Source of the DNA: Paraphysoderma sedebokerense
Taxonomy: Eukaryota; Blastocladiomycota; Physodermatomycetes; Physodermatales; Physodermataceae
Assembly: GCA_025602915.1 (NCBI GenBank)
Contig: JAHLJZ010000047.1
Location: 111,927-175,926, forward strand
Direction: 5' to 3'
DNA: 64,000 nt
The translations under genes and the position numbers were made by a program. The notes beneath the pieces were generated by a model that did not search any database, had not been told where the DNA came from, and saw nothing but the letters and a program-made list of their open reading frames with translations. This document shows positions 10,324-23,334 of the stretch, one piece after another (position 1 is the stretch's first letter; the number at the start of each line of letters is the position of its first letter).

Positions 10324-11451
10324 ACCGTCAAGTTTGAACCTTGATGAAAATCTGTTGAATGAAACGGGAAATGATGAGAACGAAAATGTAAACGATATCG
10401 TGTGACGAGTTCTTCATCTTACTGGAGTGTCGGGCTTCCAGCAATGAAGCCGTTGTATTAAATGTAAAATTATATATCTGTATATTGCACTTTCAGAAAA
10501 TGACACTTGTATAATAAAATCTTCACACATACCGCCTGAAGCATAACTCAATTTCCATTGCCCTCAATGGTTCGGCAATCTGGCACTGTGGCACTTATTT
10601 CATAGCAGTGACAATTAAAATATGTTGGTTAAATCATTTTTATTATTCATCCCAGCAGAACTAGCAATTGAACCGAAATTGCGCGTACGTGTAAGCTTCT
10701 CCAATTCAGCGATCAGGCGATATTTCGCATAATAGATCCCGGGTCAATATCATAATTCCATTTCCGGTTGCTCAGTTGCAGTGGCTGAATACGTTCGATT
10801 GCAATTTGTAATTGTAGAATGATTCCATTTAAAAAGCGATGCAACTATATGCTAGTCATTAAATAAAGTGAAACCTTTGAAAATATGTTAGGTTGCTCCG
10901 GAAGAATATTTCTAAGCGCAAAATTTTAAACAATTCCTTCAAATATTAGCTGCAATCCGATGGTTTAGTATATTGTGTGAAGTATATTGATTGAGCGGTA
11001 GGTTTCAATGGATTGTATAATATTTCACAATGCTCCGTTCAATGAGTTCCGCAGACACTGACTTTCGGATGAACCTACTTCAATTTGGCTGTGTCGAGGC
11101 ATCAGCAGTTCCATCGAGGGCAACCTCAGTTGGCGATGCTGGAGATGATCATTATACATGCAGTAGGCTTGTTATAATGTCTCGGCATCAGGTCCGGTGG
11201 CAAAAAATATTTAAAAATAGTTTCTTGCAATTTTCAAATGATAGAATAAGTGTCGCCATTCAAGTATACCTATTTACAACCTTGCGTAGTAGTGTCGGCA
11301 ATAGAATGATCCAGGGAACAGGCAGGCCGGTAAAATTGCTACTACGCACAGTCTAGAACCATAAATAGAATATGGAAGTACATAAATAGATAAAAAGAAC
11401 TTAAATGCTGTTCAAATATCTACCCCTCCTAATACAAGCATCACCAAAAAA
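10324..11451. other. Intergenic region between cluster genes 4 and 5
   Basis: About 1.1 kb. An AATAAA poly(A)-type signal lies near 10513. A 108-codon open frame at 11030-11356 has no recognisable features. TATA-like ATAAATA near 11361 may serve the following pseudogene. Confidence 0.4.
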
Positions 11452-11881
11452 ATGGCTAAAATTGCTGTGATCACCATTGTAGTTCTCTTCTCTACTGCCA
11501 TTCTTAGGGACTCCTTTGTGTCCGCCACTTGCATCTGTCCGAATGGTCGCACTTGGGTTTTGAATGAGCAATGTTATTGTGGTGCTGAAGCCGATAAAAT
11601 CGAAAGCACCCAACTGGCCTTTCGCCGGTGAGAAATCAGCTGGAAATAATCCTTCAGCTGGTTTTCCGAAAGAACTAAGCAACGCCAGTCAAATTGCCGA
11701 GGATTGTGCATCGCAAGTTAAGGGCCAGCCAGGGAATGACAAAGGAAATGGAGGCGGGAAAACGGGAGGGGGCAATGGCGGTAACCCCAGCAGCGGTGGA
11801 GGTGGAGATGGAAATGGTAATAGTGGTGGGAAAGATGGAGCGGCGGATAAGCCGGCAATCCCACCAAAATCCAACTGTTAA
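11452..11881 (+). pseudogene. Eight-cysteine family member 5, broken by a 17-nt deletion
   Basis: The ATG at 11452 starts a signal peptide and a module very like gene 3 (CICPNGRTW, CYCG with EADKIES). Compared with gene 3, about 17 nt that encode the fifth cysteine and the following residues up to APNW are missing, so the frame ends at a TGA (11629-11631). The next frame continues with APNWPFAGEKS, a KELSNASQIAEDC segment and a Gly/Asn-rich tail to 11881. The loss is not a multiple of three and no intron of that size is credible. It is either a young pseudogene or an assembly error. Confidence 0.75.
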
Positions 11882-12284
11882 ATATCATCGAAGAACTGCG
11901 TTATACGAAAGAAACTGATCAAAATGGGCAGACAAACTGAAAATCCCGGATACCACTGATTCGATTTCGCGTTCGCTGGTGAAATGAGTGTATACTTGTA
12001 AATATAAACTTGGAAATAATCAACGTTGAAACTAAATATGAGTTGTTCGTGAATTTAACAAATGTAAATTGTTTTACGTTGATGATAAACAATGAGGTAA
12101 TTTCTAATCCATGAGATTTAATGCAGCTATCCTGTAAAAAAAAACTCCTTTCATGTCATTCGAATTTTAATTCTCTTGTCGCTTTTGCACATCATCAAAT
12201 TACTCGATGGAAACCTGACTGATGACATTGGAACTGAAACTATTGTGAATCTTTTCAATTGATTTCGAAAAGTCTATTTTAAGT
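11882..12284. other. 3' intergenic region between convergent genes
   Basis: AT-rich spacer between the plus-strand cluster and the minus-strand splicing-factor gene. No gene seen. Confidence 0.4.
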
Positions 12285-15200
12285 TTATTTTCCACCTAAA
12301 AACAGATTTTTGAAATAATCATTATTTTTCGATTTGGACGCAATTTCTTGCTTGGCTTTATCCTCCATCTTCGGCTCATCTACATCCATATCTTCCGTCC
12401 CTTTCTTTGCCTCAGTAAAGCCTAAACCAGGCCGGCGTTTTGGGACATTTTTAACTCTAGGATGCCTTGCTTGCCGAGGTTTCAATGACGCAGAAATTGA
12501 TGAGCCGGTTGCTGTCACTTCGATTACTTTATCGTGAAGTTGAGTCCCGCTAAGGTCAAGACACAATCGACTTGCAGACTACCCAAAGATTGTTATTCCA
12601 TCGGTTCATATTAGAGAAACCGCAAATTCGAGAATCAACTTACCCCTTCATCTTTAACTTTGACAAAAGCGTGTCCAGATTGGTCAGTTCTTCGCAATTT
12701 TACGGATAACACTTCGCCGGCCTAAATAATTATGTGAGTGACATTTTCACTGCTTCATATAGTATTAACAATATAAACTTTGGAGAACAAATCTTTCAAC
12801 TCTGTTTCAGTTATCGCCTCTGGTAAATTTGTGACATGAACCTCAAAAGATTGTTTGGGTTGTTGAATTTGCCGTGTATTCCGATGCTCAGGACGGTGAT
12901 GCTGGCGTACTCGTCCATTTCTATCGGTAGATTGCTGACCTTGAGATGTACCTTTTTCCTCATAAGTCGCTTTATCACTCGGCAATTGTCTATTATTCAT
13001 TTTAATAGTATTAGTTGATCGAATAAATCGAAAGCATGTTCGTCTTAAAGAGAGTGGTTACCGTCTTTCGTCCCCTTTGTTGACTCTGTCTTTCCTGTTT
13101 GGTGGTTCTGCCTTCCCTGTGGGTTCAGATATCTTCACTTTCACTGGTCTCCCATATATAATTGTTTCATTCAAGGATAAAGCCGCTTGTGCACTTTCTT
13201 CCTTCAAATATTCCACGAAGGCGATTCCTTTGGGCCGTCCATTCTGCATCGGAAGTCGAACTTCTTTGATATCTCCAAACTAGACCGCAATGAGAGCCAA
13301 GTTAATACAACCTCAATTAAACTCTCGCACTATGGTCAACCAATATACCTTCCCAAATGCCTTCCTAACTTTTTCTTCGTTTATATTGAACGGTAAATTT
13401 ACCGCATAAAGTAAACACGGATTGAAATCTCGCACTCTTGTTCCTTTCAACTTGTAATGTTGGTCTTCGGTCTTTCTTAAGGCAGGGTTGGAAATGGCCA
13501 ATGTTATGGCCCGCCCTTTCACTGTAGATCCAGATAATTTGGCAACACTGATGGCGTGCTCGGCTTTATCAAATGTGATGAATCCGTATCCTTTTGATTC
13601 TCCGGTTTTAGTGGTCATAATTCGAATTTCAATAGGTTGGTTGACCTACAACTCAGTAAGCACAATGAAATATAACGAAGTCGAAATGATGACTCACAGT
13701 TTTTACTAAATGTTTTATATCTTCTTCCGTAATGGAACCACCCAAATTTGCGGCGAATACAACACGTCCTTCCTGTTCTGCTTCCGAATATATCTTCTTC
13801 TTTTCCTCTTTTTCCTTACGGAATGTCTCCAAATGCGCTTCCCATTCTTCTTCAGTCAACGAATTACCATTGTTTGGAAGGTTTGACCCTTTTGGACGAC
13901 ACAAAAACATCGGTTTATCGCGGAACTCCACCGACTGTTTATTCTGAAGAAGGTTGAACGTCGGTTCCTGCATGGAAATTCAGTTAGAGTGATAGAAGTT
14001 CGACAGGGAAGAACATAAATTAAGTATTTACCACTGACGAAAACTCAACGAAGCCGTATTTCTTACAAACGCCTTTGTCGTCGCGAACTAATCGGATACT
14101 ATTGACTTCCCCGTACTAAGATCGAATTGAGTCAACGGTGGTATTATAACTGATCCATAGACAGCAAATTTTACCGTATAAAAAAATTTCTGTAATGGCC
14201 ATTCATCGTCGTCTTCAATTTCGAGATTGCGAAACATCAAGGTGCGGTTTAGTCGATCCCTAAGGAATGTAGAACGAAGAATGTTACGATCTGGCTTGTC
14301 CCTAGTCATATGACACAAATAGTCGAGAAGAGAAGAGTTCATACAATTTCGCTTCTTTGCTCTCTTTCTCCTCTTCTGTTTTTGCCTTCTTCCTTCCGTC
14401 TCCTTCTTCGTCTTCCTCAAGTTTTCGCTTTGTTCCCTGTGGTGCAAGATTTTCAGATACAGGCTCTGACGTTTGTTGTGGTACGTTTTGACCATCAGCA
14501 ATTCCGGTCGTTGCGTATTCGCCATAATAATAGCTCTCCTGGTTGGTAGCAGCGGCAGCAACAGCATAAGCAGCTGTCTGTTTTCTTTTCCAAGTTTGAT
14601 ATCGATCAACTGCTGCTTCCACGCTATCTAAATCACCATGTAAGCGTTCCCAACGCAACCATTCATCCCATAGCATACTGATGTAATCCACGTCTGACAC
14701 ACCACCACCAAGAATTGGTCTTTTAAATAGATTCCGAATTTTTGTTGCAGGGTGATGAGAATATGCCCACTGCACATATTCGAGCCATATGGAGGTCGGT
14801 GCTGTAGGAGTAGTCAGTTTTCTATAAATCGCCTCCGTTATTGCAGGCTCAGTTGGCGATAGGAAAGACTACCAGATGATTATTTAATTTGAATGATCTT
14901 AGCCATGTCAAGATAAGAACCAACCAACCTCAACAGAAATTTCGTATTTCGCCAATCGATAATATGGATCCGGTGTCTCCGGTAATGATTGTTGCATAAC
15001 ATCTTTCGCCCATGTTATACCTTCACGTATTTTCTGCTTAGCAAGCGGTGGGATTTCTCCAATGTCTTTTAAATTAGGCGTGGTTCCAATATTCTTGCGT
15101 TTGACGTAATCGAGATATCCCATCAGTACACCAATTAATTCTTCCAAATTTGTCTTAATCGCCTCATTCTCCACAGAGGTTTCGTATATATGTGAGATGG

Positions 15201-16712
15201 TGTCATCAGAGGACTCAGATGGATACTTTTCCTATATTGATTTTTCCAATGTCAGCGCCCGTCAAAAGTGGCTGCAGCAAAGAGGCAGGTCGCTTACCAA
15301 TGCCCGCGCATAATGATTTACAATAGAAGATGAAAACGGACAGAAACGATGAGCCCTAAGTGTTAAAGATAAGATTGTTTTTGAATTTGGAAATGAGGAT
15401 TTCTGGAATAGTTGAATTTGTGAGTGCATCATCTGGCGCCAAATGATGAAACAACAGACGGACCATCCAGCCAATGTAGTCGGACCAAAGTTCGCAATCC
15501 GAATACCAGTGTATAAGGGCTCGTTCGTACGTTGTTTTTATCAAGAATGTATCTGCTTTGATTTGTTTCAGATAATCGATATAAGAGTAGAAACTGATTA
15601 CCGGCGGAGTGGGATTTTGTTCGGTGGAAGCCTGATGATACAAAGTGTAAGCCACAATATCATAATTCGGTTAGAAAGAAGTAACCTACAATAGCTCTCT
15701 CGTACTTTTCTAGTTTGTCGACGTAAACTTGAGTTTTTTGAAATATTCTGTTGGCTGTGACGAGGTTACTTTCATAATTCTGATTGTCGTATCTCGATTC
15801 GAAATTTGAATAAGCGGAAAACGTATCCGCAACATCTAGCAGTACGATGCATCAACAGATAATTTCTTTTATACGAATTGATTATGAACTTACCTGCATG
15901 GGGCAATTCTAAGCGTCGTAGGTAAAGCTCACGCAGGCGTTTGATTTGAGATTCCTTGCTTTCTCTGTATAGTAACCATAAGCCAATCATATCTAAGTGA
16001 AGTGTCTCAATTCAATAAAGCAGGTAAACATACAAGCTCGAATTCTACAAATGACAAATGGTTATAAATGAAATGACATAATTTGTCGACAAATTCAACA
16101 CACCTCCAGAATGCTTTCTTCGAACTCTCGAAACATATTCCAAAAGGACGAGCTCTAAAAGACAAGTAGACCACAGTCAGCCGGGTGCAGATATTAAATA
16201 GATCTAGGACGTCAGGCATAATATGTTCATACATCTGTTATATGATAGCCAATATCGGTTAACCCCCTTCTGAATAGGTCGCGGATTCCTTCAACATCCA
16301 AGGCGGGCAATTCGTCATAATCCGGCATTTCAGCTATAATCTCCTGATACTGATTATAATCTTCTACGGCAAACTTCGCATATACTGTCCATATTCGTAC
16401 AGCTTCATTTGAAGTAAGTCAGATATTCCGTGATCCTGGCTAGGTACACTAGATAAGGCCCTTACACTTAAAATCTTCAACCGATCTGTCGCAAAGCTTT
16501 ATGATATCCGACTTTTCATCCCTTGATGTAGCGGTCCTTATTTCGTCTTCGATCCATTCGATCCAGGCATCTAAGAATGACGATTGTGGAATGATACTTA
16601 GAAATGTAAAGCAGTACGACAAATTTAGCCAAAGTCACCCACCAATGGAGAAAGGGCCGACATTCTCTAAATTACTTTTTGCAGCTTGTCTCTCTTCCCA
16701 GGATAGGTTCAT
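12285..16712 (-). CDS. SART3: SART3/Prp24-type U4/U6 snRNP recycling factor
   Basis: A large multi-exon gene. The N-terminus (16712 down to about 14300) is helical with HAT-type repeats. A lysine-rich nuclear-localisation stretch (KRKLEEDEEGDGRKKAK) lies near 14400. Four RRMs follow, recognisable by their RNP2 strands: NRTLMFRNL (near 14240), RVVFAANL (near 13770), LLYAVNL (near 13400) and FEVHVTNL (near 12840), with RNP1 strands such as GYGFITF and GIAFVEY. The protein ends NNDYFKNLFLGGK, the Lsm-interaction motif of Prp24/SART3. It anneals U4 to U6 snRNA during spliceosome recycling in the nucleus (family knowledge). Four RRMs match yeast Prp24, while HAT repeats match human SART3. The ATG at 16712 (MNLSWEE) is chosen because upstream codons are unstructured. 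Confidence 0.9.
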
Positions 16713-17177
16713 TATATAGTAGATTGGAAAAAGAAATAACAGCAAAGAGTGTCTTGATTGCGGATTAAGACAATGTCTTTGTTGATCTAAACAGAACCCT
16801 TGTGTTGGCGCGATCAAAGGAAGATTCCAAACTTCAATCTTTAACTTCATACAGCAAATACCGTGCAACATATCTATTTCTTAAATTCCATCGATAAGAT
16901 CCATTTCATGCAACGATTACTTTGTCAACGAGATGTTTATATCAATTATCAATCGCAAAATTGAAATAATACAAATGGATGGTGCATTGTGTTATAGGAT
17001 TGAACTAATACAGATGAAGTTCCTCCATGCACCAATCCTCCATGCACCAAAAAGAAAAAGAAACCACTAAAACTACCATTGCAAGATTTACAAAAATCAC
17101 ACACTTCATCAATATAACTACTTCCGTCCACGACCCACAATGATGCGCCGTCTACATCTTCTACCCGACAAAAATAC
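16713..17177. other. Intergenic region with a 15-bp tandem duplication
   Basis: Spacer between two minus-strand genes. Two copies of CCTCCATGCACCAAT/A stand in tandem at 17022-17051. The short open frame across it is not convincing. Confidence 0.4.
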
Positions 17178-18260
17178 TTATTCCTCCTTCTTCACTGCAT
17201 CGACTGACTCAGCCTTCAAAGAACTCGGCTTTTCAGGTACTATCGGAGTTTGCTTGCCGAGCTTTGACTTGAAGATATCTTGAGCTTGCTGGTACGTTTT
17301 GTTGGCATGAGATTTCAATCTGAAAATTTATAGATGTGACCGCACGCAAGTCAGAGCGGGATCTTCATGGAAGACGATGTATTAGAAAACTGGAGTTTGT
17401 AACTTACACTTTCAGATTAGCGGCAATAACATCATTCGCCGTCTTTTTGTACTTTTCAACCATCACATGGTTCGTTTTAAGGAAATACGGGACAGAGAAA
17501 AGTCCAGAAATACCAATAATGGTGAATACACTGAGGGGAATGTAATACGCAAGTTGATAGGTTACGTAGGTTCCGAGCAGAAATTGGAAAGAGTGCAATG
17601 GATTTTGAACTAAAACGAGAGATACAAGTTGTGCCGAAAGTTTATTGATAAGGTGGGTAATAGTAGTCGTGTATGACTGAACCAACTGCGGATTTAAAGC
17701 AGGCGGGTTGCTGTAGAATTGACTGCGTACATCGAATGTGTTGAATTTGAGAGATATAAGTATCCATACGTAAGAATACATTTCCAATGCGAAAGTTGCG
17801 ACATACCTCAATGGGTTTTTAACCTCCCACCCCATTATCCCTTGAGATAACATCATCCCTCCAAGACCCAAAAATGAGAGGGTAGTCACATATACTAAAG
17901 TCTTCAAAGTATAGTAGAAAATCCACGACGAAAAGAAAGAAACAGTAAGGACTGATACAATCGAACCGGCGAGGACTGACGCAGAGTGGGTCGGATCTTT
18001 CCAATAGATAAGATCGTTGAACGAAGCCGATAAAGATTTGATGACATCTGAATATACGCCACAATCAGAATCAAGGTTATGTTAATGATTTCTTATCAAA
18101 CGATATTCTCCCAAGCTTTTAAATCTCTTTATGGGGCCACATAAAAATACTAACCGTCTCCGGCCGACCCATTCATTGATTTGCTACCCTTAGCGATAGT
18201 ATCGCTCACTTTCTTCTGCACCGAGTCAGAGGTCGATTTGTCAATGTGTGTTTCGGTCAT
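17178..18260 (-). CDS. Reticulon-like ER membrane-shaping protein
   Basis: The ATG at 18260 starts a short hydrophilic exon (18155-18260). Exon 2 (18047 to about 17406) begins with DLIYWKDPTHSASVLAGS, the signature opening of a reticulon homology domain, followed by two long hydrophobic hairpins separated by a hydrophilic loop of about 65 residues. The last exon ends in a lysine-rich tail (VKKEE). Reticulons bend ER tubules through wedge-like hairpins (family knowledge). Introns 18048-18154 and near 17330-17404 have good GT-AG ends. Confidence 0.87.
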
Positions 18261-19487
18261 GTTGAGTTACTTGATTTATACGGCGAAAGAATATTTCCTA
18301 GTTTAAAGATTTTGAAGTTCAAGTGACATTCATGGGACCAAATAGAATGAATAAGGCAGATGATGAGGTAGCACAAACAAAGGTGTATAACGAATCATTC
18401 CGGTTAGATTATTTTCCAAGGCCACGCTACACTCATGAATCCCGTTAGTGGAGGCAAGATGGTGTCGATACTAACCTTGGATATCAGATACTGTTGTGCA
18501 AAATACAAGTATCTTGGGTGGAAAATGAAGAATCGATAGAAGCCCTTTTAATTAGGAGGACGAAGATGACGAAGGTTCAGACAAGGGCGGCCATGACGTC
18601 ATTGCCAATCTGATGCTCAAATTGCTCATCTGTTATTAAAATAGTATGCGATCAATCATGTCATGTGTGCGATGCTGCAATTTTAGAGTTGTATATATTG
18701 AAATCTGTGTGGGCTGTATTCATAGTTTATAGCTCACATCAACAGCATAAATGAAGCAAGTACTCAACAGTCGACATTAAACGATATGTGTTGGCTGTAT
18801 GTCAAAATTTGGCGCATCCAATTGAAGACTCAATGCCAGATTGCAGAGATGCTCCCCATAAAACTAGTGGAAATATATTAAGAGTATCTGTTCTCGTATG
18901 ATTCTCCTCACTGTGTAAATAGATAGTTTGGTATCAATTTATTCCGGAGTTACAAGAGGCCAAGAGTCGATATCGATAGTCTATGCGCATCAATAGTTGG
19001 ACAGCATCAGAGGAGGATCAGATTTCACAACGAGGTCTTCTGTCGAACGAACTCTAATTTTTTGTATTGCTGCCTCACGATTATCAGAAGCATGTCAGTA
19101 TGAAATAAAGCCCTCGATAGGGGTGGTGCATACCACAGTGAATACAGGATCCAGGGTTAAATACACAACATCGCGTGGCATGGACATAATTGTGTGAGTG
19201 AAACTTGGGACAACATGCTGAGACCGGAATTTCTTATCGCAAAGAAGAAGACATGGTACTTAGAGAAACCAGACGCCGAAAGAATGCTTTTTATTCTGAT
19301 TCTGTGCCTTTTTGAAAATAGCCAGTATCTCCAACGGTTTACCGGGTATCACTATCAAACCCAGAGGGTTAAAACTCCGTTTATGCATATTGCATAAAGA
19401 AAAAAATTTACGCACAGCTCTGCATATCGGTATTCAAAATTTAATCGATTTTCTTAAGTCCTGAATTTCGAGACACAAATTTCTCCA
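18261..19487. other. 1.2-kb divergent intergenic region
   Basis: It separates the reticulon (minus) and glycosidase (plus) genes and should contain both promoters. Small open frames (18997-19397) are not supported by motif or composition. Confidence 0.4.
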
Positions 19488-22400
19488 ATGACTATCAAAT
19501 TGATCAGATTAGACCGTTTATTGGCAATCGCCATAAGTGTCTGGCTTTTCGTTACTAGTGATTGCCGCAAAGTAGCATATTCGAAAACGGGATTTTCACT
19601 TAATCAGAAGCCGGTCATTTTGCGCGGTGGCGCTTTCCAATGGTTTAAAATGAGTCCGGAGATGTGGGAGAACAGAATGAAGCAATTTAAAGCAATGGGG
19701 TATTAACTTCTTGTGTATAGTTGGATTCTACATAATTATTAACTGAATTCTTATGATTGGCACCGATGCCCGTTTTCGTCCTAATTCTCTTTTCTGGGTT
19801 ACATAACTCAGATTCAATACTCTCGATTTGTATCTCTCATGGCGATTCCATGAACCGGAGCCTGGAAAATTTGATTTTAAAACTTGGGATCTACGTCGCA
19901 TTTTGCGATTGGCACAGAACTTGGAGCTGTATGTGTATCTTCGACCGGGACCTTATATCACAAGTAAGTGCAATCGAATCATGTTGGAATTGTCAGCTGG
20001 ACAAAACTAATTCTATTGTCACTTAAAACCAGACGAAATGGATGGAGGCGGAATACCCGCATGGGTTATGACAATGACTGACAAGAGAGTTCTTGATCCT
20101 GATAAACCAGACGGGAAAGTGAACTTGAGGACCAATGATTTCGATTGGATCGCATTAACGAAGAGATACTATAATGCAGTCAACAAATTATTGGTTGATA
20201 ACGATCTCTTGTACACTCAAGGTGGACCGGTGGTTTTGTATGGTGAGTACAATCCTCCTGCTATATCATGTTTGAGCAAAATAAATCAACCCTCATTTTT
20301 TACCCATAGGAATTGAGAATGAATATAACTGGTTCCCAATCTTTTTCAATGTTGACAAACATTCTCAACTTCCCGACGGCCCCGAACGCCCAGCATCGCA
20401 AAAAAACGACGAAGCAGCGTACATTCGTTCGTTGCGAGACATAGTTGAATCAAGTGGTGTCGACATTCCTATTACCACATGCCCTGGCGCAGATACGATT
20501 GCGGGGACTGGCAATGTTCCTCGCGTATTGCCACTGCCGAACATATATAATGTCATTCCGAACATGGAATTGTCGACTATACGGTTATTGAGGGATATGC
20601 ATAATCCGAAAAAGTATGCTGGAGTATATACCGATGTTCCAGCGGGCACAACAGAAACCGAAAAGGACGTGACTACATTTAGGAGACTATTAATTTCCGG
20701 GTTGGCATTTCTGTTCACTATTGTGCGGGTTTGGTATGTATGCTCACGAAGATTGCCGCCATTCAAGACGCGACGCCATATTCGCATTCAACGTAATGAA
20801 TGTCCAAGCCGAAGGATATCAAAATTCTATGATATTTAACGGTGCAAGTGTACGTTCCATGTATGATGTCGCAAATGTCTTATCGATGGTGACAGACTTC
20901 AGGTACATAATTTATTTACTTCCAGTGCTCACACTTTAGTTCTAACAAGTGCTCCTTCTTAATACCAGGAATTTTGACAGACTCAACAGAGGATATATTA
21001 GGCCGCAGATTGGTTTATTCTTCAATCATTTCGATACAGGAGGCTCGGTTCTGTCAAATGGTTTTTTCACTTCTAGTCATGCCTTGCAGTAGTCATTTAT
21101 TTAATGACAATTTTTAGGATTACGACGAGAGCGATTCTATGAATTTAGACGCACCAATTTGTTTGTTAACTCTTATGAAGAAATAATTGCACCTGCGGGT
21201 GTCGCTAAACGAAGCGGTATGACTGCGATAGAGGGGCTAGACAAGAGAGTAGTGATTAAAGATTCTCGTATAGGGGTAATTTAGTATATATAACCACAGA
21301 AGCGTTTCGTTCCATATTGACTTTTCACTTAACCTAGATTGCTGATCCAGACTCTAAATTCTCAAAAGTGACATACTTTCTTGATTTGGGAAACAATCGT
21401 CTCCTTATTGGACTCCTCAATCAAAACAACGAAGTCATCCAAATGCCCCGCAATTCAATTCAAGCTTTATCGTATACATTCCCAAGATACACCACTCTCA
21501 CGATTCCTCTTCAGCATATTATTCAGGGCGTGAAATCTTCCGTGTTCACTACCAGCGAGGTGTATGATACTCATTATTTAAGTTTTCTTCCCATAAATTT
21601 TGATTTCGATAGAGGAGGTCAAGTTCGAATTGATTTTTCAACGGCAGAAATCTTAACGCGAAGAATTGTCAACGACGAACATTTGTTGATATTGTACGGA
21701 ATGCTAGGCGCCGAAGGGGAAATTCAGTTATCGAGTGATCTGATGTTCTACGAGTTTAAATCACTAGGTGTAAAGCAGCAAGCAATTTTCAACCAGAACG
21801 AGCGCTATTCCATCGTCTACTCATTCTCTTTTGCGAATGTGCCGCAATTTCTTACTTTCAAGTGCGGAATACAAAAGTACAGACTTATTGTATTAGACAT
21901 GTACTCTGCTGGAAGAGTCTGGTTTCATCGAATTGATAATCACGATGTCCTTGTACTAGGACCAGATTTCTTGGGCTCCGAATCCTCACACGAGTTGACA
22001 TTGGAATTCTCCAAAGACATGACTATATACACCTTCTCCGACTGGCCGCTGTATTTGATATCTCGGTCCGCTGTCCTCAGGGCATCCCGTGCATTTGAAC
22101 CGGAATCAAGATTATCAATATTCAAATACCGGCACCAGAAAACCAATAAGTTCGTACACCCCTCGCTGTTGCATGGCCAGATTCTCTTAGATTCTTCTAT
22201 ACTGGGGTTGAAGTACGATTTTCTTGCAAACGGCTTTAAACCTCTAAACGCCATAAATCCGACTCCCCTAGAAATGAATCAAATCTACTACGGAAATGCG
22301 TTTTACACTGCCCAATTTGACCTCGACTCTTCAGAGTATCAGGCATACTATGAAGATGTTACTGCAAAACGGTTACCGAAAATCGGAGGGCTTTACGTCG

Positions 22401-23334
22401 AGCATGCTTCAGATATCGTCGGAGTTTACGTCAATGGACATTATGTCACTACCGTTGTTCCAATAGGTACAGAAATCGATTCAAATGGGTCGAGCGACTA
22501 TCAGTTTGTGATACCTCCGGAATTCTTAAAAATTGGATCAAACAGGATACTGTTCAGAGTTGAAGTGTGGGGACACGGGTCATTTATGTGGCATCGAGGG
22601 AATATCGGCAAAATCTTCAAACTCAATATTCCGGCCTTAGGGGTCGATAGTGTAAAGGGTCTCCATGGAAAGGCTACCTTTGCAAAAAAGACTCTGAAAA
22701 ATTGGATGGTCAGGCAATGGAGTGACGGACAGTTGATGCAAGCTTGGGGTTTGGGTACGGAAGCTCAAGGAGGGAAACAAATGCAATGGAAAAATGGTAA
22801 ACTACCACTTGAATTACGCAAAGGCGGTATGATTTGGTATAAAGTTACAGTTCAAAAGAAAGAAATATTCCCTGATGAGAACGAGGTCAAGAACGTCGTA
22901 ATTTATTTGAAAGGAGAGAATGCGAAGGCCACCATATACGTTAACGGACGAATAATAGGGTAACTACACGATTCAACGTCCGTATTTTTTTATACTTACT
23001 AATTTTCAATATTTGTAGGCGCTGGTTATCAGACAATCAATGCTTAACTCGAGGGTCTTGGATACAACCTTTGCGAAACATCTGGACTGAAGCTCCGGCC
23101 GACGAAATTCCGTTACAACCCGAGTGGTTCAAGCAGAAAGACAACGTCATTGCGTTTTACTTTGAAGACATGGGGAACCAGGCGATTCAGTATCAAAGTA
23201 AAAACGCGGAAAAGGATAAAGTTCAGGCGAGACATAAGGTCGCGTCTGGTGTAATTGAAAGGCTGGAGGTTATTGTCAAACAGGACAGAGCCGTGAGGAA
23301 AGTGAAGGCCTCCATTCGACTTGAGGAAAATTGA
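19488..23334 (+). CDS. GH35-type beta-galactosidase-like secreted protein (apparent frameshift)
   Basis: Exon 1 (19488-19699) encodes a hydrophobic N-terminal signal and LNQKPVILRGGAFQWF. Exon 2 (19812-19963) reads FNTLDLYLSWRFHEPEPGKFDF and RPGPYI, hallmarks of family 35. Exon 3 (20033-20242) and exon 4 (from 20310) give QGGPVVLYG and IENEYNWF; the second Glu of ENEY is the family's acid/base. Later exons (about 20970, 21120, 21340-22962 and 23020-23334) encode the beta-rich C-terminal domains; the last intron is 22963-23018. Near 20720 the frame of ...LLISGLAFLFTIV shifts by one base relative to GFGMYAHEDCRHS, and I found no intron that fixes it. I could not locate the usual nucleophile block (FYTGWLDHWG). 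The fold is clear; whether the copy is active is not. Confidence 0.75.

Noticed and set aside
11030-11356. 108-codon frame upstream of the pseudogene
   Set aside because: No motif and no relation to neighbours.
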